A DNA stretch of 45,380 bases from Oscillatoriales cyanobacterium (GTDB taxonomy: Bacteria; Cyanobacteriota; Cyanobacteriia; Cyanobacteriales; Microcoleaceae). Shown here in pieces: positions 9,030 through 17,673 of this stretch. How positions within the stretch are numbered: the stretch's first letter is position 1; each line of letters opens with the position of its first letter. Location of the stretch: positions 1 to 45,380 of the forward strand of contig REAP01000044.1 in assembly GCA_004294385.1 (NCBI GenBank), read 5' to 3'. The notes under the pieces are model-generated. The model ran no database searches. It saw nothing but the letters and a program-made list of their open reading frames with translations, and was not told the DNA's origin. The position numbers and the translations under genes were made by a program.

Positions 9030-9087
9030 TCAAAACTATTCCCATTCCCCATTCTCCATTCCCAATTCCCCATTCTCTATTCCCAAT
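9030..9087. repeat. cattccc/cattctc tandem heptamers upstream of the hybrid kinase
   Basis: About eight degenerate cattccc-like units occupy the 5' leader up to about 10 bases before the start codon at 9098. Confidence 0.8.
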
Positions 9088-9097
9088 TAATTTTAGG

Positions 9098-12000
9098 ATG
9101 AATATGTTTCCTAAACAGCTCAATCGCTTGGCTACTAAAATCATCGGCAAAGCCCCCCTACAAACAGTCCTGGTGGTTCCTTTTTTACTGCAAGTCGTGG
9201 GTACAGTAGGAGTTGTAGGTTGGCTGTCATTTCAAAACGGACAGCGTGCCGTCAATGACGTTGCCGCTCAGTTGCGAGGAGAAATTACCGATCGCATTAA
9301 AGACCGCATTGAAAATTATATGTCAATTCCTCACATTGTCAATCATCTGAATGTTCAAGGAATAAAATTGGGGCAGTTGAATCTAGAAGACAAACAAAAA
9401 CTAGAACATCACTTCCTAGAACAAATTCAATATTTTGACTCGATTAGCATAATTTATGTAGGCAAGAAAAATGGAGAACACTCTGGAGCAATCCAAACTA
9501 AAGATCGGATTTTGATATCTGCCGCTGATAGCTCCACAGGTAATAAATTGTCTCGATACACCTCTGACGCTGAAGGAAATCGAGTCAAATTAGTGCAGAC
9601 TTCATCCAGTGTTTACGACCCAAGAATGCGACTTTGGTACATAGAAGCAGTGGCAGCAAGAAAACCTATTTGGAGTCCAATTTATACTGATTTTTTAACT
9701 AGAGATTTGGCAATTACTGCCGCTATGCCTATCTACGATGACAGTGGTAAGCTATTAGGAGTAGCTGGCAGCGATTTGTTATTTTCCAGAATTAAAGAAT
9801 TTCTCACCAGCCTCAAAGTTGGCAAAACTGGGCAAACTTTTGTGATGGAGCGATCGGGAATGTTAATCGCAACTTCCAATCAAACTCCCGAATCTTTAGT
9901 AGAAAATCAACAACTAAAGCGCATCAAAGCTTCAGAAAGCAAAAACTCAATCATTCGTCAAACAGGACAATATTTAGATCGAAAATACAGTAAATTAGGC
10001 AAAATTAATAATTCGGAACAGCTCACTTTTGAAATTGATGGAAAGCGCCAGTTTCTTCAGATAACTCCTTTTAAAGATGAACGAGGATTGGATTGGCTAA
10101 TTGCCGTAGTTATTCCAGAGTCTGACTTTATGGAGCAAATTGACTCTAATACTCGCACTACTATTTTCCTGTCCGTGGCAGCTTTAATTATCGCGACAAT
10201 TCTGGGAATTATTACCGCTAAATGGGTGGTCAAACCGATTTTAAGATTGAACGCGGCTGCGAAAGCTTTAGCTGAAAATCAATTCGATACAAAAGTAACG
10301 AGCGATCGGAAAGATGAACTTGGAGAACTTGCCGATTCTTTTAACAGCATGGCAGAGCAATTGCAGCATTCATTTACATCGCTTAGGGAAAGCGAAAGCC
10401 GACTCAAACAGTTCCTCAATGCTATTCCCCTCGGCATTTTTATTGTCGATTCACAAGGCAAACCATATTACATTAATCCCGCCGGAGAAGAACTTTTGGG
10501 TCAAGGCATTTTGGAATCAGATACTGAAAACTTACGCAAATCTTACCGAGTTTATTTAGCAGGAACTCAGGAAATTTATCCAGCAGAACGCGATCCGATT
10601 TTGAATGCTTTGCAGGGAAAAAGAGTAACTATTGACGACGTAGAAATTATTCAAATCAACGAAACTATTCCTTTGGAAATTTCAGGAACTCCTATTTATG
10701 GTGAACAAGAAAATATTATTTACGGGATGTGTGCTTTTCAAAATATTACAGAACGCAAACAAGCCGAAAAACTTTCCAGAGAATACAAGCAAAATTTAGA
10801 AGCACAAGTTGCCAAACGTACCGCAGAACTTGCCAAAGCAGAAGAAAAGTTTTCTAAAGCTTTTCGTTTAAGTCCTAATGCGATTACGCTGACCAGAATC
10901 AGCGATGGCCGCCACATAGAGGTAAATGAAAGTTTTTGTCGGATGATGGGCTATAGTCACGAAGAAATTATTGGCAAAACAGCGGTAGATCTGAATTTTT
11001 GGGCGAGTTTAGGAGAACGCGAACGGATGATTGAGACGTTGAAAAATAAGACGGCTATTCACAATTATGAGCTGCAATTTCGGAATAAAAGTGGCAAGGA
11101 GAGAACGGCGTTGCTGTCCATAGAAACTATTGATATTGACGGAGAAGCTTGTTTTTTGTCGATTTCTAGTGATATTAGCGATCGACAAAAAGCAGAAACC
11201 GCCCTCCGGGAAGCTGAAGAAAAGTACCGCAACATTTATGAAAATGCCTTAAGTGGCATTTTTCAGATTACCTCTGACGGAAAATACCTCAGCGCTAACC
11301 CCGCTTTGGCTAAATTATATGGGTACGAATCCACCGCAGAACTTATAGCAGCACAGCCAAATTTAAAAAACAGGCTTTACGTGAATCCCCGGCGCCGTCA
11401 GCAATTTATGTCCCTGATGAATTTGTACGGGATACTGTCAAACTTTGAATCGCAAATTTACAAAAAAGATAACAGTATTATCTGGGTTTCCGAAAATTCT
11501 CGCATTGTTTGCGATGAGGAAGGAAACCTACTTTATTACGAAGGCTTTATTAAAGACATTACTGCGAATAAAGAAGCCGAAATTCAAATGCAGCAGGCGA
11601 AAGAAGCAGCAGAAGCAGCGAACAAAGCTAAAAGTACCTTTCTTGCTAATATGAGCCATGAATTACGCTCTCCTTTAAACGCCGTGTTAGGCTTTGCTCA
11701 AGTCATGATTCGGAGCAAAACTCTATCTAAGGACAATCAAGAGAATGTGGGAATTATCCTGCGAAGTGGGGAACATTTGCTGAATTTAATTAATCAAGTT
11801 TTAGACCTATCAAAAATCGAAGCTGGACGCATTACCATCAATCAAAAAAGCTTTGATTTGTATCGATTGCTAGACGATTTGGAAGATATGTTTGCTCTGA
11901 AAACTGAGGAAAAAGGATTACAGTTATTGTTCGATCGCGATGCGGAAGTCCCCCACTATATCTGTACCGATGAAGTGAAGTTGCGCCAAGTCTTAATTAA

Positions 12001-13048
12001 CTTGCTCAACAATGCAATTAAATTTACTTTATCAGGGACAGTTTCAGTGCAAGTTAGAGGCGATACAGGAAAGAAACACAACAATAGCAATGCAAAAATA
12101 CCCGGTTGTTACTCACTGTATTTTGAAGTACAAGATACTGGTGCAGGTATTGCTCCTGATGAAATTAATCAGTTGTTTGAGGCATTTGTACAAACAAAAA
12201 CAGGTAGAGATTCTCAGGAAGGAACTGGTTTAGGTTTGGCGATTAGTCGCCAATTTGTGCAATTAATGGGAGGTGATATCACTGTTAGTAGTGAAGTTGA
12301 AAAAGGTACAATATTTCAGTTTGACATCCAAGTTAATCTGGTTGAAGATACCGAAATTGAAAACAAAAAACCAAAAATTCGAGTAGTTGCTCTCGAACCA
12401 AATCAGCCCCGCTACCGCTTGCTAATTGTGGACGATAAACCCCTAAACCGTCAATTGTTGGTAAAACTTCTGAGTCCCCTAGGGTTTGAATTGAGAGAAG
12501 CTAATAACGGTAAAGAAGCGGTGGAAATTTCTCTAGAGTGGGAACCACAATTGATTTGGATGGACATGAGAATGCCCGTGATGGATGGTTACGAAGCCAC
12601 AAAACAAATCAAAACTACAACTTGCGGGCAAGCAACAGCGATTATTGCCCTGACTGCTAGCGTTTTAGAGGAAGAACGCGCCGTGATTCTTTCGGCTGGT
12701 TGCGATGATTTCATGCGGAAACCGTTCCGAGAGGAAGATATTTTTACGGCAATTAGTAAACACTTAGGAGTACGCTATATTTATGAATATCCCACAGAAG
12801 TAAGTGTGGCAGGTTCAGAGGATTCTAGTCAGGAAGTGCTGACACCAGAGGCGATCGCCACTCTTCCTCCCGACTGGGTGGCTGCATTCAAGCAAAATAT
12901 TTTGAGTGTGGATATGGAGGCGATCGCCTCTTCTATAGAACAAATCCGTAGTGTGAACTCATCTCTTGGTGACAAGCTTGAAGATTGTATTAATAATTTT
13001 GAATATGATAGCATTTTGAGCGTAATTGCTAAAAGCGAGGATAACTAA
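9098..13048 (+). CDS. Hybrid sensor histidine kinase (dCache-HAMP-PAS3-HisKA-HATPase-REC)
   Basis: A 1316-aa membrane sensor. TM1 is at about residues 20-42, an extracytoplasmic double-Cache domain (SSVYDPRMRLWYIEA, SPIYTDF) at about 45-350, TM2 at about 353-375 and HAMP at about 375-430. PAS domains lie at about 435-550, 583-700 and 707-827. HisKA follows with NMSHELRSPLN (phospho-acceptor His854), then HATPase (NLLNNAIKFT, DTGAGIA, GTGLGLAIS), REC with acidic pair Asp1112/1113 and acceptor Asp1156 (MDMRMPVMDGY), and a C-terminal tail of about 80 aa shared with the other hybrid kinase of the cluster. Start could be ATG 9098 or 9104; AGG at 9094 favours the latter. The ligand is unknown; dCache domains usually bind small molecules. 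It heads a five-gene signalling operon. Confidence 0.93.
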   Translation: MNMFPKQLNRLATKIIGKAPLQTVLVVPFLLQVVGTVGVVGWLSFQNGQRAVNDVAAQLRGEITDRIKDRIENYMSIPHIVNHLNVQGIKLGQLNLEDKQKLEHHFLEQIQYFDSISIIYVGKKNGEHSGAIQTKDRILISAADSSTGNKLSRYTSDAEGNRVKLVQTSSSVYDPRMRLWYIEAVAARKPIWSPIYTDFLTRDLAITAAMPIYDDSGKLLGVAGSDLLFSRIKEFLTSLKVGKTGQTFVMERSGMLIATSNQTPESLVENQQLKRIKASESKNSIIRQTGQYLDRKYSKLGKINNSEQLTFEIDGKRQFLQITPFKDERGLDWLIAVVIPESDFMEQIDSNTRTTIFLSVAALIIATILGIITAKWVVKPILRLNAAAKALAENQFDTKVTSDRKDELGELADSFNSMAEQLQHSFTSLRESESRLKQFLNAIPLGIFIVDSQGKPYYINPAGEELLGQGILESDTENLRKSYRVYLAGTQEIYPAERDPILNALQGKRVTIDDVEIIQINETIPLEISGTPIYGEQENIIYGMCAFQNITERKQAEKLSREYKQNLEAQVAKRTAELAKAEEKFSKAFRLSPNAITLTRISDGRHIEVNESFCRMMGYSHEEIIGKTAVDLNFWASLGERERMIETLKNKTAIHNYELQFRNKSGKERTALLSIETIDIDGEACFLSISSDISDRQKAETALREAEEKYRNIYENALSGIFQITSDGKYLSANPALAKLYGYESTAELIAAQPNLKNRLYVNPRRRQQFMSLMNLYGILSNFESQIYKKDNSIIWVSENSRIVCDEEGNLLYYEGFIKDITANKEAEIQMQQAKEAAEAANKAKSTFLANMSHELRSPLNAVLGFAQVMIRSKTLSKDNQENVGIILRSGEHLLNLINQVLDLSKIEAGRITINQKSFDLYRLLDDLEDMFALKTEEKGLQLLFDRDAEVPHYICTDEVKLRQVLINLLNNAIKFTLSGTVSVQVRGDTGKKHNNSNAKIPGCYSLYFEVQDTGAGIAPDEINQLFEAFVQTKTGRDSQEGTGLGLAISRQFVQLMGGDITVSSEVEKGTIFQFDIQVNLVEDTEIENKKPKIRVVALEPNQPRYRLLIVDDKPLNRQLLVKLLSPLGFELREANNGKEAVEISLEWEPQLIWMDMRMPVMDGYEATKQIKTTTCGQATAIIALTASVLEEERAVILSAGCDDFMRKPFREEDIFTAISKHLGVRYIYEYPTEVSVAGSEDSSQEVLTPEAIATLPPDWVAAFKQNILSVDMEAIASSIEQIRSVNSSLGDKLEDCINNFEYDSILSVIAKSEDN

Positions 13049-13055
13049 GGTGGAC

Positions 13056-14495
13056 ATGATTTCTAATTCAAAAAAAATACATCAAGGGAACATTTTAGTA
13101 GTTGACGATACCCCGGAAAACCTGCATCTTTTGTCAGGTATTTTAAGCAGAAAAGGCTATCAAGTTCGCCCGGTTCCTAACGGAAAATTAGCACTTTCTG
13201 CCGCTCAGAGAATACCCCCAGATTTAGTGCTGCTGGATATTATGATGCCAGAGATGGACGGCTATGAAGTCTGTGAGCAACTCAAAGCTAATGCGGCAAC
13301 AAAAGATATTCCGGTGATTTTTATCAGTGCGATCAATGACGTGATGGATAAAGTTAAAGCCTTTGCCGTTGGGGGAGTAGATTTTATCACTAAACCCTTT
13401 CAACTGGAAGAAGTTTTAGCACGGATTGAAACTCACTTAAAAATTTGTAATCTGCAAAACAGTTTGCAAGAAAGAAATGAAGATTTAGCAACTGCGATCC
13501 AAGAATTGCAAATAACCCAAGAGCATTTGATTCAATCGGAAAAAATGGCAGCCCTCGGACAACTGATTGCTGGTATTGCCCACGAAATCAATACCCCCCT
13601 CGGCATCATCGGTTCTTCTATTGATAATATTGCTAATTTTTGGGAAGAAAACTTGGAAAATTTACCTCGGTTTTTCCAGCAAACTTCTTCACAAAGTCAA
13701 GCTTATTTTTTGAAGCTCTTGTATAGGTCATCTATCGATAAACAAACTATATTTACTAGCAAAGAAAAACGCAAATTCAAGCAAAATCTAGTTAATTATT
13801 TGACAGCAAAAGAAGTGGCAAACTCTGAGGATATTGCCGACACTTTGGTTGACATGGAAATCTATGATGATATCGAACAATTTTTGCCACTTTTTCAACT
13901 ACCAGATTGGGAAATAGTTTTAAATACTGCCTACCAGTTTACGAGCTTCAAGAAAAGTATTAGCTTAATTCAAAGAGCGACTGCGAAGTCGGGGAAAGTA
14001 GTATTTGCTTTGAAAAGCTACGCTCATTTTGATAGCAAGCAAGAAAAAGTGGAATCAAATTTACACTCTGGCATTGAAACTGTTTTGACGCTTTATCAAA
14101 ATCAACTAAAACATGGCATTGAAGTTGTCAGAAAATATGGCGATTTACCCCAACTTGTTTGCTATCCAGATGAGTTAAATCAAGTTTGGACAAATCTAAT
14201 TCACAATGCTCTACAAGCAATGAATTATAAAGGAACTTTGACGATTGAAACTCAGTCTGTAGATGGGAACTTGTTAATCAAATTTATTGATAATGGTAAA
14301 GGCATTGCACCAGAAAATTTCACCAAAATTTTTCAGCCGTTTTTTACGACGAAAGCTGCGGGCGAAGGTAGCGGTTTGGGATTAGATATTGTGAGAAAAA
14401 TTATTGATAAACATCAGGGAAACATTAATGTAGAGTCCGTACCAGGGGAGACAATATTTACAGTATCGTTACCAATGTATAGCAATCCTAAGTGA
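13056..14495 (+). CDS. Response regulator-histidine kinase (REC-HisKA-HATPase)
   Basis: A 479-aa soluble protein. The N-terminal REC domain has NILVVDDTPEN and acceptor Asp61 (LLDIMMPEMDGY). A coiled-coil linker leads to a histidine kinase core with AGIAHEINTPLG (His176), an unusually long segment of about 150 aa between the H-box and N-box (NLIHNALQAM), FIDNGKGIAPENF, and GEGSGLGLDIV. This layout is common in cyanobacterial signalling, where the REC receives a phosphate and gates the attached kinase. The start is ATG 13056 or GTG 13050, just behind the upstream stop (13046-13048); the two genes are translationally coupled. A C/G-run repeat follows the stop at 14508-14548. Confidence 0.9.
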   Translation: MISNSKKIHQGNILVVDDTPENLHLLSGILSRKGYQVRPVPNGKLALSAAQRIPPDLVLLDIMMPEMDGYEVCEQLKANAATKDIPVIFISAINDVMDKVKAFAVGGVDFITKPFQLEEVLARIETHLKICNLQNSLQERNEDLATAIQELQITQEHLIQSEKMAALGQLIAGIAHEINTPLGIIGSSIDNIANFWEENLENLPRFFQQTSSQSQAYFLKLLYRSSIDKQTIFTSKEKRKFKQNLVNYLTAKEVANSEDIADTLVDMEIYDDIEQFLPLFQLPDWEIVLNTAYQFTSFKKSISLIQRATAKSGKVVFALKSYAHFDSKQEKVESNLHSGIETVLTLYQNQLKHGIEVVRKYGDLPQLVCYPDELNQVWTNLIHNALQAMNYKGTLTIETQSVDGNLLIKFIDNGKGIAPENFTKIFQPFFTTKAAGEGSGLGLDIVRKIIDKHQGNINVESVPGETIFTVSLPMYSNPK

Positions 14496-14689
14496 GTCGT
14501 AAATATTTTTACCCCACCCCAACCCTCCCCTTACTAAAGGGAGGGAGTCAGAAATTCACAAATGATTTAGGATTGCTATATTAAAATAAGATGCAACATG
14601 GATCGGCTATATCCTTGCCCAGAATAAATGAAGTACAATCAAACTATCCCCAGATCGACTAATTTAAATTCCAGCAAAGAGGAGAGAAG

Positions 14690-15082
14690 ATGAATAAACC
14701 TGTAATTATTTGCGTTGACGATGAGGCTGATATCTTAAATACTCTCAAGATGCAGCTGAAAAATGAATTTGAAGATAATTATTTTTATGAATTAGCTGAG
14801 AGTGGTGATGAAGCTTTAGAAGTAATTGAAGCTTTTCAAGGAGAAAATCAAGTGATTATTGTGGTTTCTGATTGGTTGATGCCGGGAATTAAAGGTGATG
14901 AACTTTTAATGATTATTCACCAAAAATATCCTACAATTGTTAAAGTGATGTTGACTGGTCAAGCGGATACAGCAGCAATTCAACGAGCGGTTCAACACGC
15001 TGATTTATATTGTTGTTTGTACAAACCTTGGAAGCGGGAAGATTTGATAGAAACGATAAAATCAGGACTGGCAAAGTTATGA
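14690..15082 (+). CDS. Single-domain response regulator (REC)
   Basis: A 130-aa stand-alone receiver with VIICVDDEADIL (acid pocket), acceptor Asp61 in VSDWLMPGIKGDELL, the LTGQADTAA loop with the conserved Thr, and KPW for the switch lysine. The LTGQAD...KPW pattern matches the RpfG/HD-GYP-associated receiver subgroup. No output domain is present, so it is probably a phosphorelay intermediate or a protein-interaction switch. The GAGGAGAG ribosome site is strong. Its TGA overlaps the ATG of the next gene (ATGA), and it is closely similar to that gene's N-terminal REC, suggesting local duplication. Confidence 0.92.
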   Translation: MNKPVIICVDDEADILNTLKMQLKNEFEDNYFYELAESGDEALEVIEAFQGENQVIIVVSDWLMPGIKGDELLMIIHQKYPTIVKVMLTGQADTAAIQRAVQHADLYCCLYKPWKREDLIETIKSGLAKL

Positions 15083-17673
15083 AAAAGCCTGTGATTGTTT
15101 GTATAGATGATGAACCTGATGTCTTGAACAGTTTAAAAATTGAACTGAAAAAAGCGATCGGCGATCGATGTATTATTGAAACGGCTGAAGGTGGTGAAGA
15201 TGCTTTAGAATTACTGGCCGATTTGCAAGCAGATGAGTACGAAATTGCTTTAGTGCTTTCCGATTATATCATGCCGGATATTAAGGGAGACGAACTGCTG
15301 AAGCGAATTCACGAACGATCGCCTGATACGCTGACAATTATGCTGACGGGGCAAGCTGATTTGGAAGCTCTCAGCAATGCAATTAAGTATGCTAAGTTGT
15401 ATCGGTATATTCCTAAGCCTTGGCAAAATGAAGATTTAAAATTAACTGTGGTAGAAGCTGTTCATAGTTATTTGCAAGACCAAAAGTTAACAGATGAAAT
15501 TATCAAGCGGCAAGAATCAAACTTGGAGTTGAAGCGGGTAAATGAGGCTTTATCTGCTAGTGAAAGTCAACTCAATCAATTTTTAGAAGCTTTGCCGATG
15601 GGGGTGTCTGTTTATAGTTCTGATGGCTCGATCGCCTATTTAAATCCTACGGCTAAGGAATTGCTGGGTGCAGACATGAGTTCGGAAAGCACTGCGGAAC
15701 TATTAGCAGCTAGTTATCAACTTTATTTTGCGAATAGTGATGAGCCATATCCGCCAGATAATCTGCCAATTTTGCGGGCGCTGAGAGGAGAATTTGTCAG
15801 GGTTGATGACGTAGAAATCCACCGAAATGGGAACATCGTTGCGCTGGAGATCAGCGCTACGCCAATTTTTGATATCAAGGGAAATATTGTTTACGCGATC
15901 GCAACTTTTCAAGATATTAGCGATCGCAAAAAAGCCGAAAAAGTCATAATAAATTACCAGCGCACCCTAGAAGTACAAATTCAGGAGCGCACAGAAGAAC
16001 TGCAACAAGCCGCCTTAGCAGCCGAAGCTGCAAACAAAGCTAAAAGTACCTTTTTGGCCAATATGAGCCACGAATTGCGAACTCCTCTCAACGCCATACT
16101 GGGCTTTGCTCAAATCATGGAACCTAGCCCCAATCTCACCCGCGAAAACCGAGACAATCTCAGAATAATTCACCGTAGTGGCGAACACTTGCTTACCCTG
16201 ATCAACCAAGCTTTAGACTTATCGAAAATTGAAGCAGGGAGAATGTTAATCGAATCTACAAACTTTGATATATACCGACTGCTAGACGAGTTGCAAGATA
16301 TGTTCCAACTGCGAGCGGGAAATCAAGAATTGCAGTTAATTTTTCAGCGTTCTCCCAACCTTCCTCAGTATGTACAAGCCGATCATATTAAATTGCGGCA
16401 AGTCCTGATTAATCTCCTCAGTAATGCAATTAAGTTTACGCAGACTGGCCATGTTTTAGTAAGAGTGAATAAGACGGAAGAAGCAACAAATAAACAAGAA
16501 TATGAAACTGTTGATTTTTCGGGGAATCAAATTGAGTCTAAATTAAAAACAATAGCTCCTCCAATTATATTCACAACAGACAGTCAGGATGAAAGAAAAA
16601 AATTAACAGTACCTGCTGGTGAGAACAATGTTTATTCTACTTTTTTTATTCAATTTGAAGTAGAAGATACAGGAGTTGGAATTTCCAGCGAAGACTTAGG
16701 CAATATTTTTACAGCCTTCGTGCAAACAGCATCAGGTCAGAAAACGCAAAAAGGTACGGGCTTAGGATTAACTATTAGCCGCCAATTTGTACGGCTCATG
16801 GGTGGGGACATTACGGTAGAAAGCAAACTGGAACGAGGTTCTACTTTTAAATTCGAGATTCCAGTCAGTACAGCCGAAGCCTCCGGGATTCCTGCGCCGA
16901 AAATCAACTGCGAAGCGATCGGCTTGCAAGCCAATCAACCCCAATATCGAATTTTAATTGTGGACGATCGCGAAGACAACCGTCAACTTTTGGTAAAAAT
17001 ACTTTCTCCCATTGGTTTCGCAGTCGCAGAAGCTAGCAACGGCCACGAAGCAGTAGAAATCTGGGAAAGTTGGCATCCGCACTTAATCTTGATGGATCTG
17101 CGAATGCCAGTCATGGATGGCTACGAAGCTACTATAGAAATTAGAGCCAGAATCAAGCAGAGACAGGAAGAGCAACAAAGAAATAAAGAGATGACAATTC
17201 CAAGTTCCCAATTCCAAATCTCGAAGATTGTTGCCTTGACAGCTAGTATAATTGAGAGAGAAAAACGGTCTTTTGCTTTATTGGTTGGCTGTGACGATTT
17301 TATCAGTAAGCCTTTTCGCAAAGCAGATATATTCGATACCCTCACCAAACATTTGGGGGTAAAGTATATCTATTCTTGTTCAACAGGTTTTAGCTCAACA
17401 GGCGATCGCAATCAGCTATCTGAGTCGATCTCAAATGTTACACTTGGTTCTATACCAAGACTGCCAGCAGAGTGGATAAATAATATGAGGTTGACAATTC
17501 GTAGCGCTGACTTGGATTTAATTGCTAAGACTATAGAAGAAATTAGAGGCGATCATGCTGAATTAGCAGATATTCTCCAAAGTCATTTAGATAATTTTGA
17601 TTACCAGAAAATTATTAATTTAATTACCGAGATGGAGGAATCAGAAAATGGAGATGAATGCGGACAAAAATGA
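15079..17673 (+). CDS. Hybrid histidine kinase (REC-PAS-HisKA-HATPase-REC)
   Basis: An 864-aa soluble kinase starting at the ATGA overlap; an upstream in-frame extension to 15010 lies inside the preceding gene and is not needed. REC1 (acceptor Asp62, SDYIMPDIKGDELL) resembles the preceding single-domain regulator. One PAS domain (about 158-275) precedes HisKA with NMSHELRTPLN (His331), HATPase with NLLSNAIKFT, DTGVGIS and GTGLGLTIS, and REC2 with acceptor Asp673 (MDLRMPVMDGY). A tail of about 95 aa is homologous to that of the 9098 kinase (LGVKYIY, LPAEW, NFDYQKII). The HATPase contains a low-complexity insert of about 50 aa between the N and G1 boxes. It should be a cytoplasmic relay element between the membrane sensor and the cyclase. 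Confidence 0.92.
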   Translation: MKKPVIVCIDDEPDVLNSLKIELKKAIGDRCIIETAEGGEDALELLADLQADEYEIALVLSDYIMPDIKGDELLKRIHERSPDTLTIMLTGQADLEALSNAIKYAKLYRYIPKPWQNEDLKLTVVEAVHSYLQDQKLTDEIIKRQESNLELKRVNEALSASESQLNQFLEALPMGVSVYSSDGSIAYLNPTAKELLGADMSSESTAELLAASYQLYFANSDEPYPPDNLPILRALRGEFVRVDDVEIHRNGNIVALEISATPIFDIKGNIVYAIATFQDISDRKKAEKVIINYQRTLEVQIQERTEELQQAALAAEAANKAKSTFLANMSHELRTPLNAILGFAQIMEPSPNLTRENRDNLRIIHRSGEHLLTLINQALDLSKIEAGRMLIESTNFDIYRLLDELQDMFQLRAGNQELQLIFQRSPNLPQYVQADHIKLRQVLINLLSNAIKFTQTGHVLVRVNKTEEATNKQEYETVDFSGNQIESKLKTIAPPIIFTTDSQDERKKLTVPAGENNVYSTFFIQFEVEDTGVGISSEDLGNIFTAFVQTASGQKTQKGTGLGLTISRQFVRLMGGDITVESKLERGSTFKFEIPVSTAEASGIPAPKINCEAIGLQANQPQYRILIVDDREDNRQLLVKILSPIGFAVAEASNGHEAVEIWESWHPHLILMDLRMPVMDGYEATIEIRARIKQRQEEQQRNKEMTIPSSQFQISKIVALTASIIEREKRSFALLVGCDDFISKPFRKADIFDTLTKHLGVKYIYSCSTGFSSTGDRNQLSESISNVTLGSIPRLPAEWINNMRLTIRSADLDLIAKTIEEIRGDHAELADILQSHLDNFDYQKIINLITEMEESENGDECGQK

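Noticed and set aside
15010..15078. Upstream start for the second hybrid kinase
   Set aside because: This part overlaps the preceding regulator gene in another frame; the ATGA junction at 15079 is the natural start.
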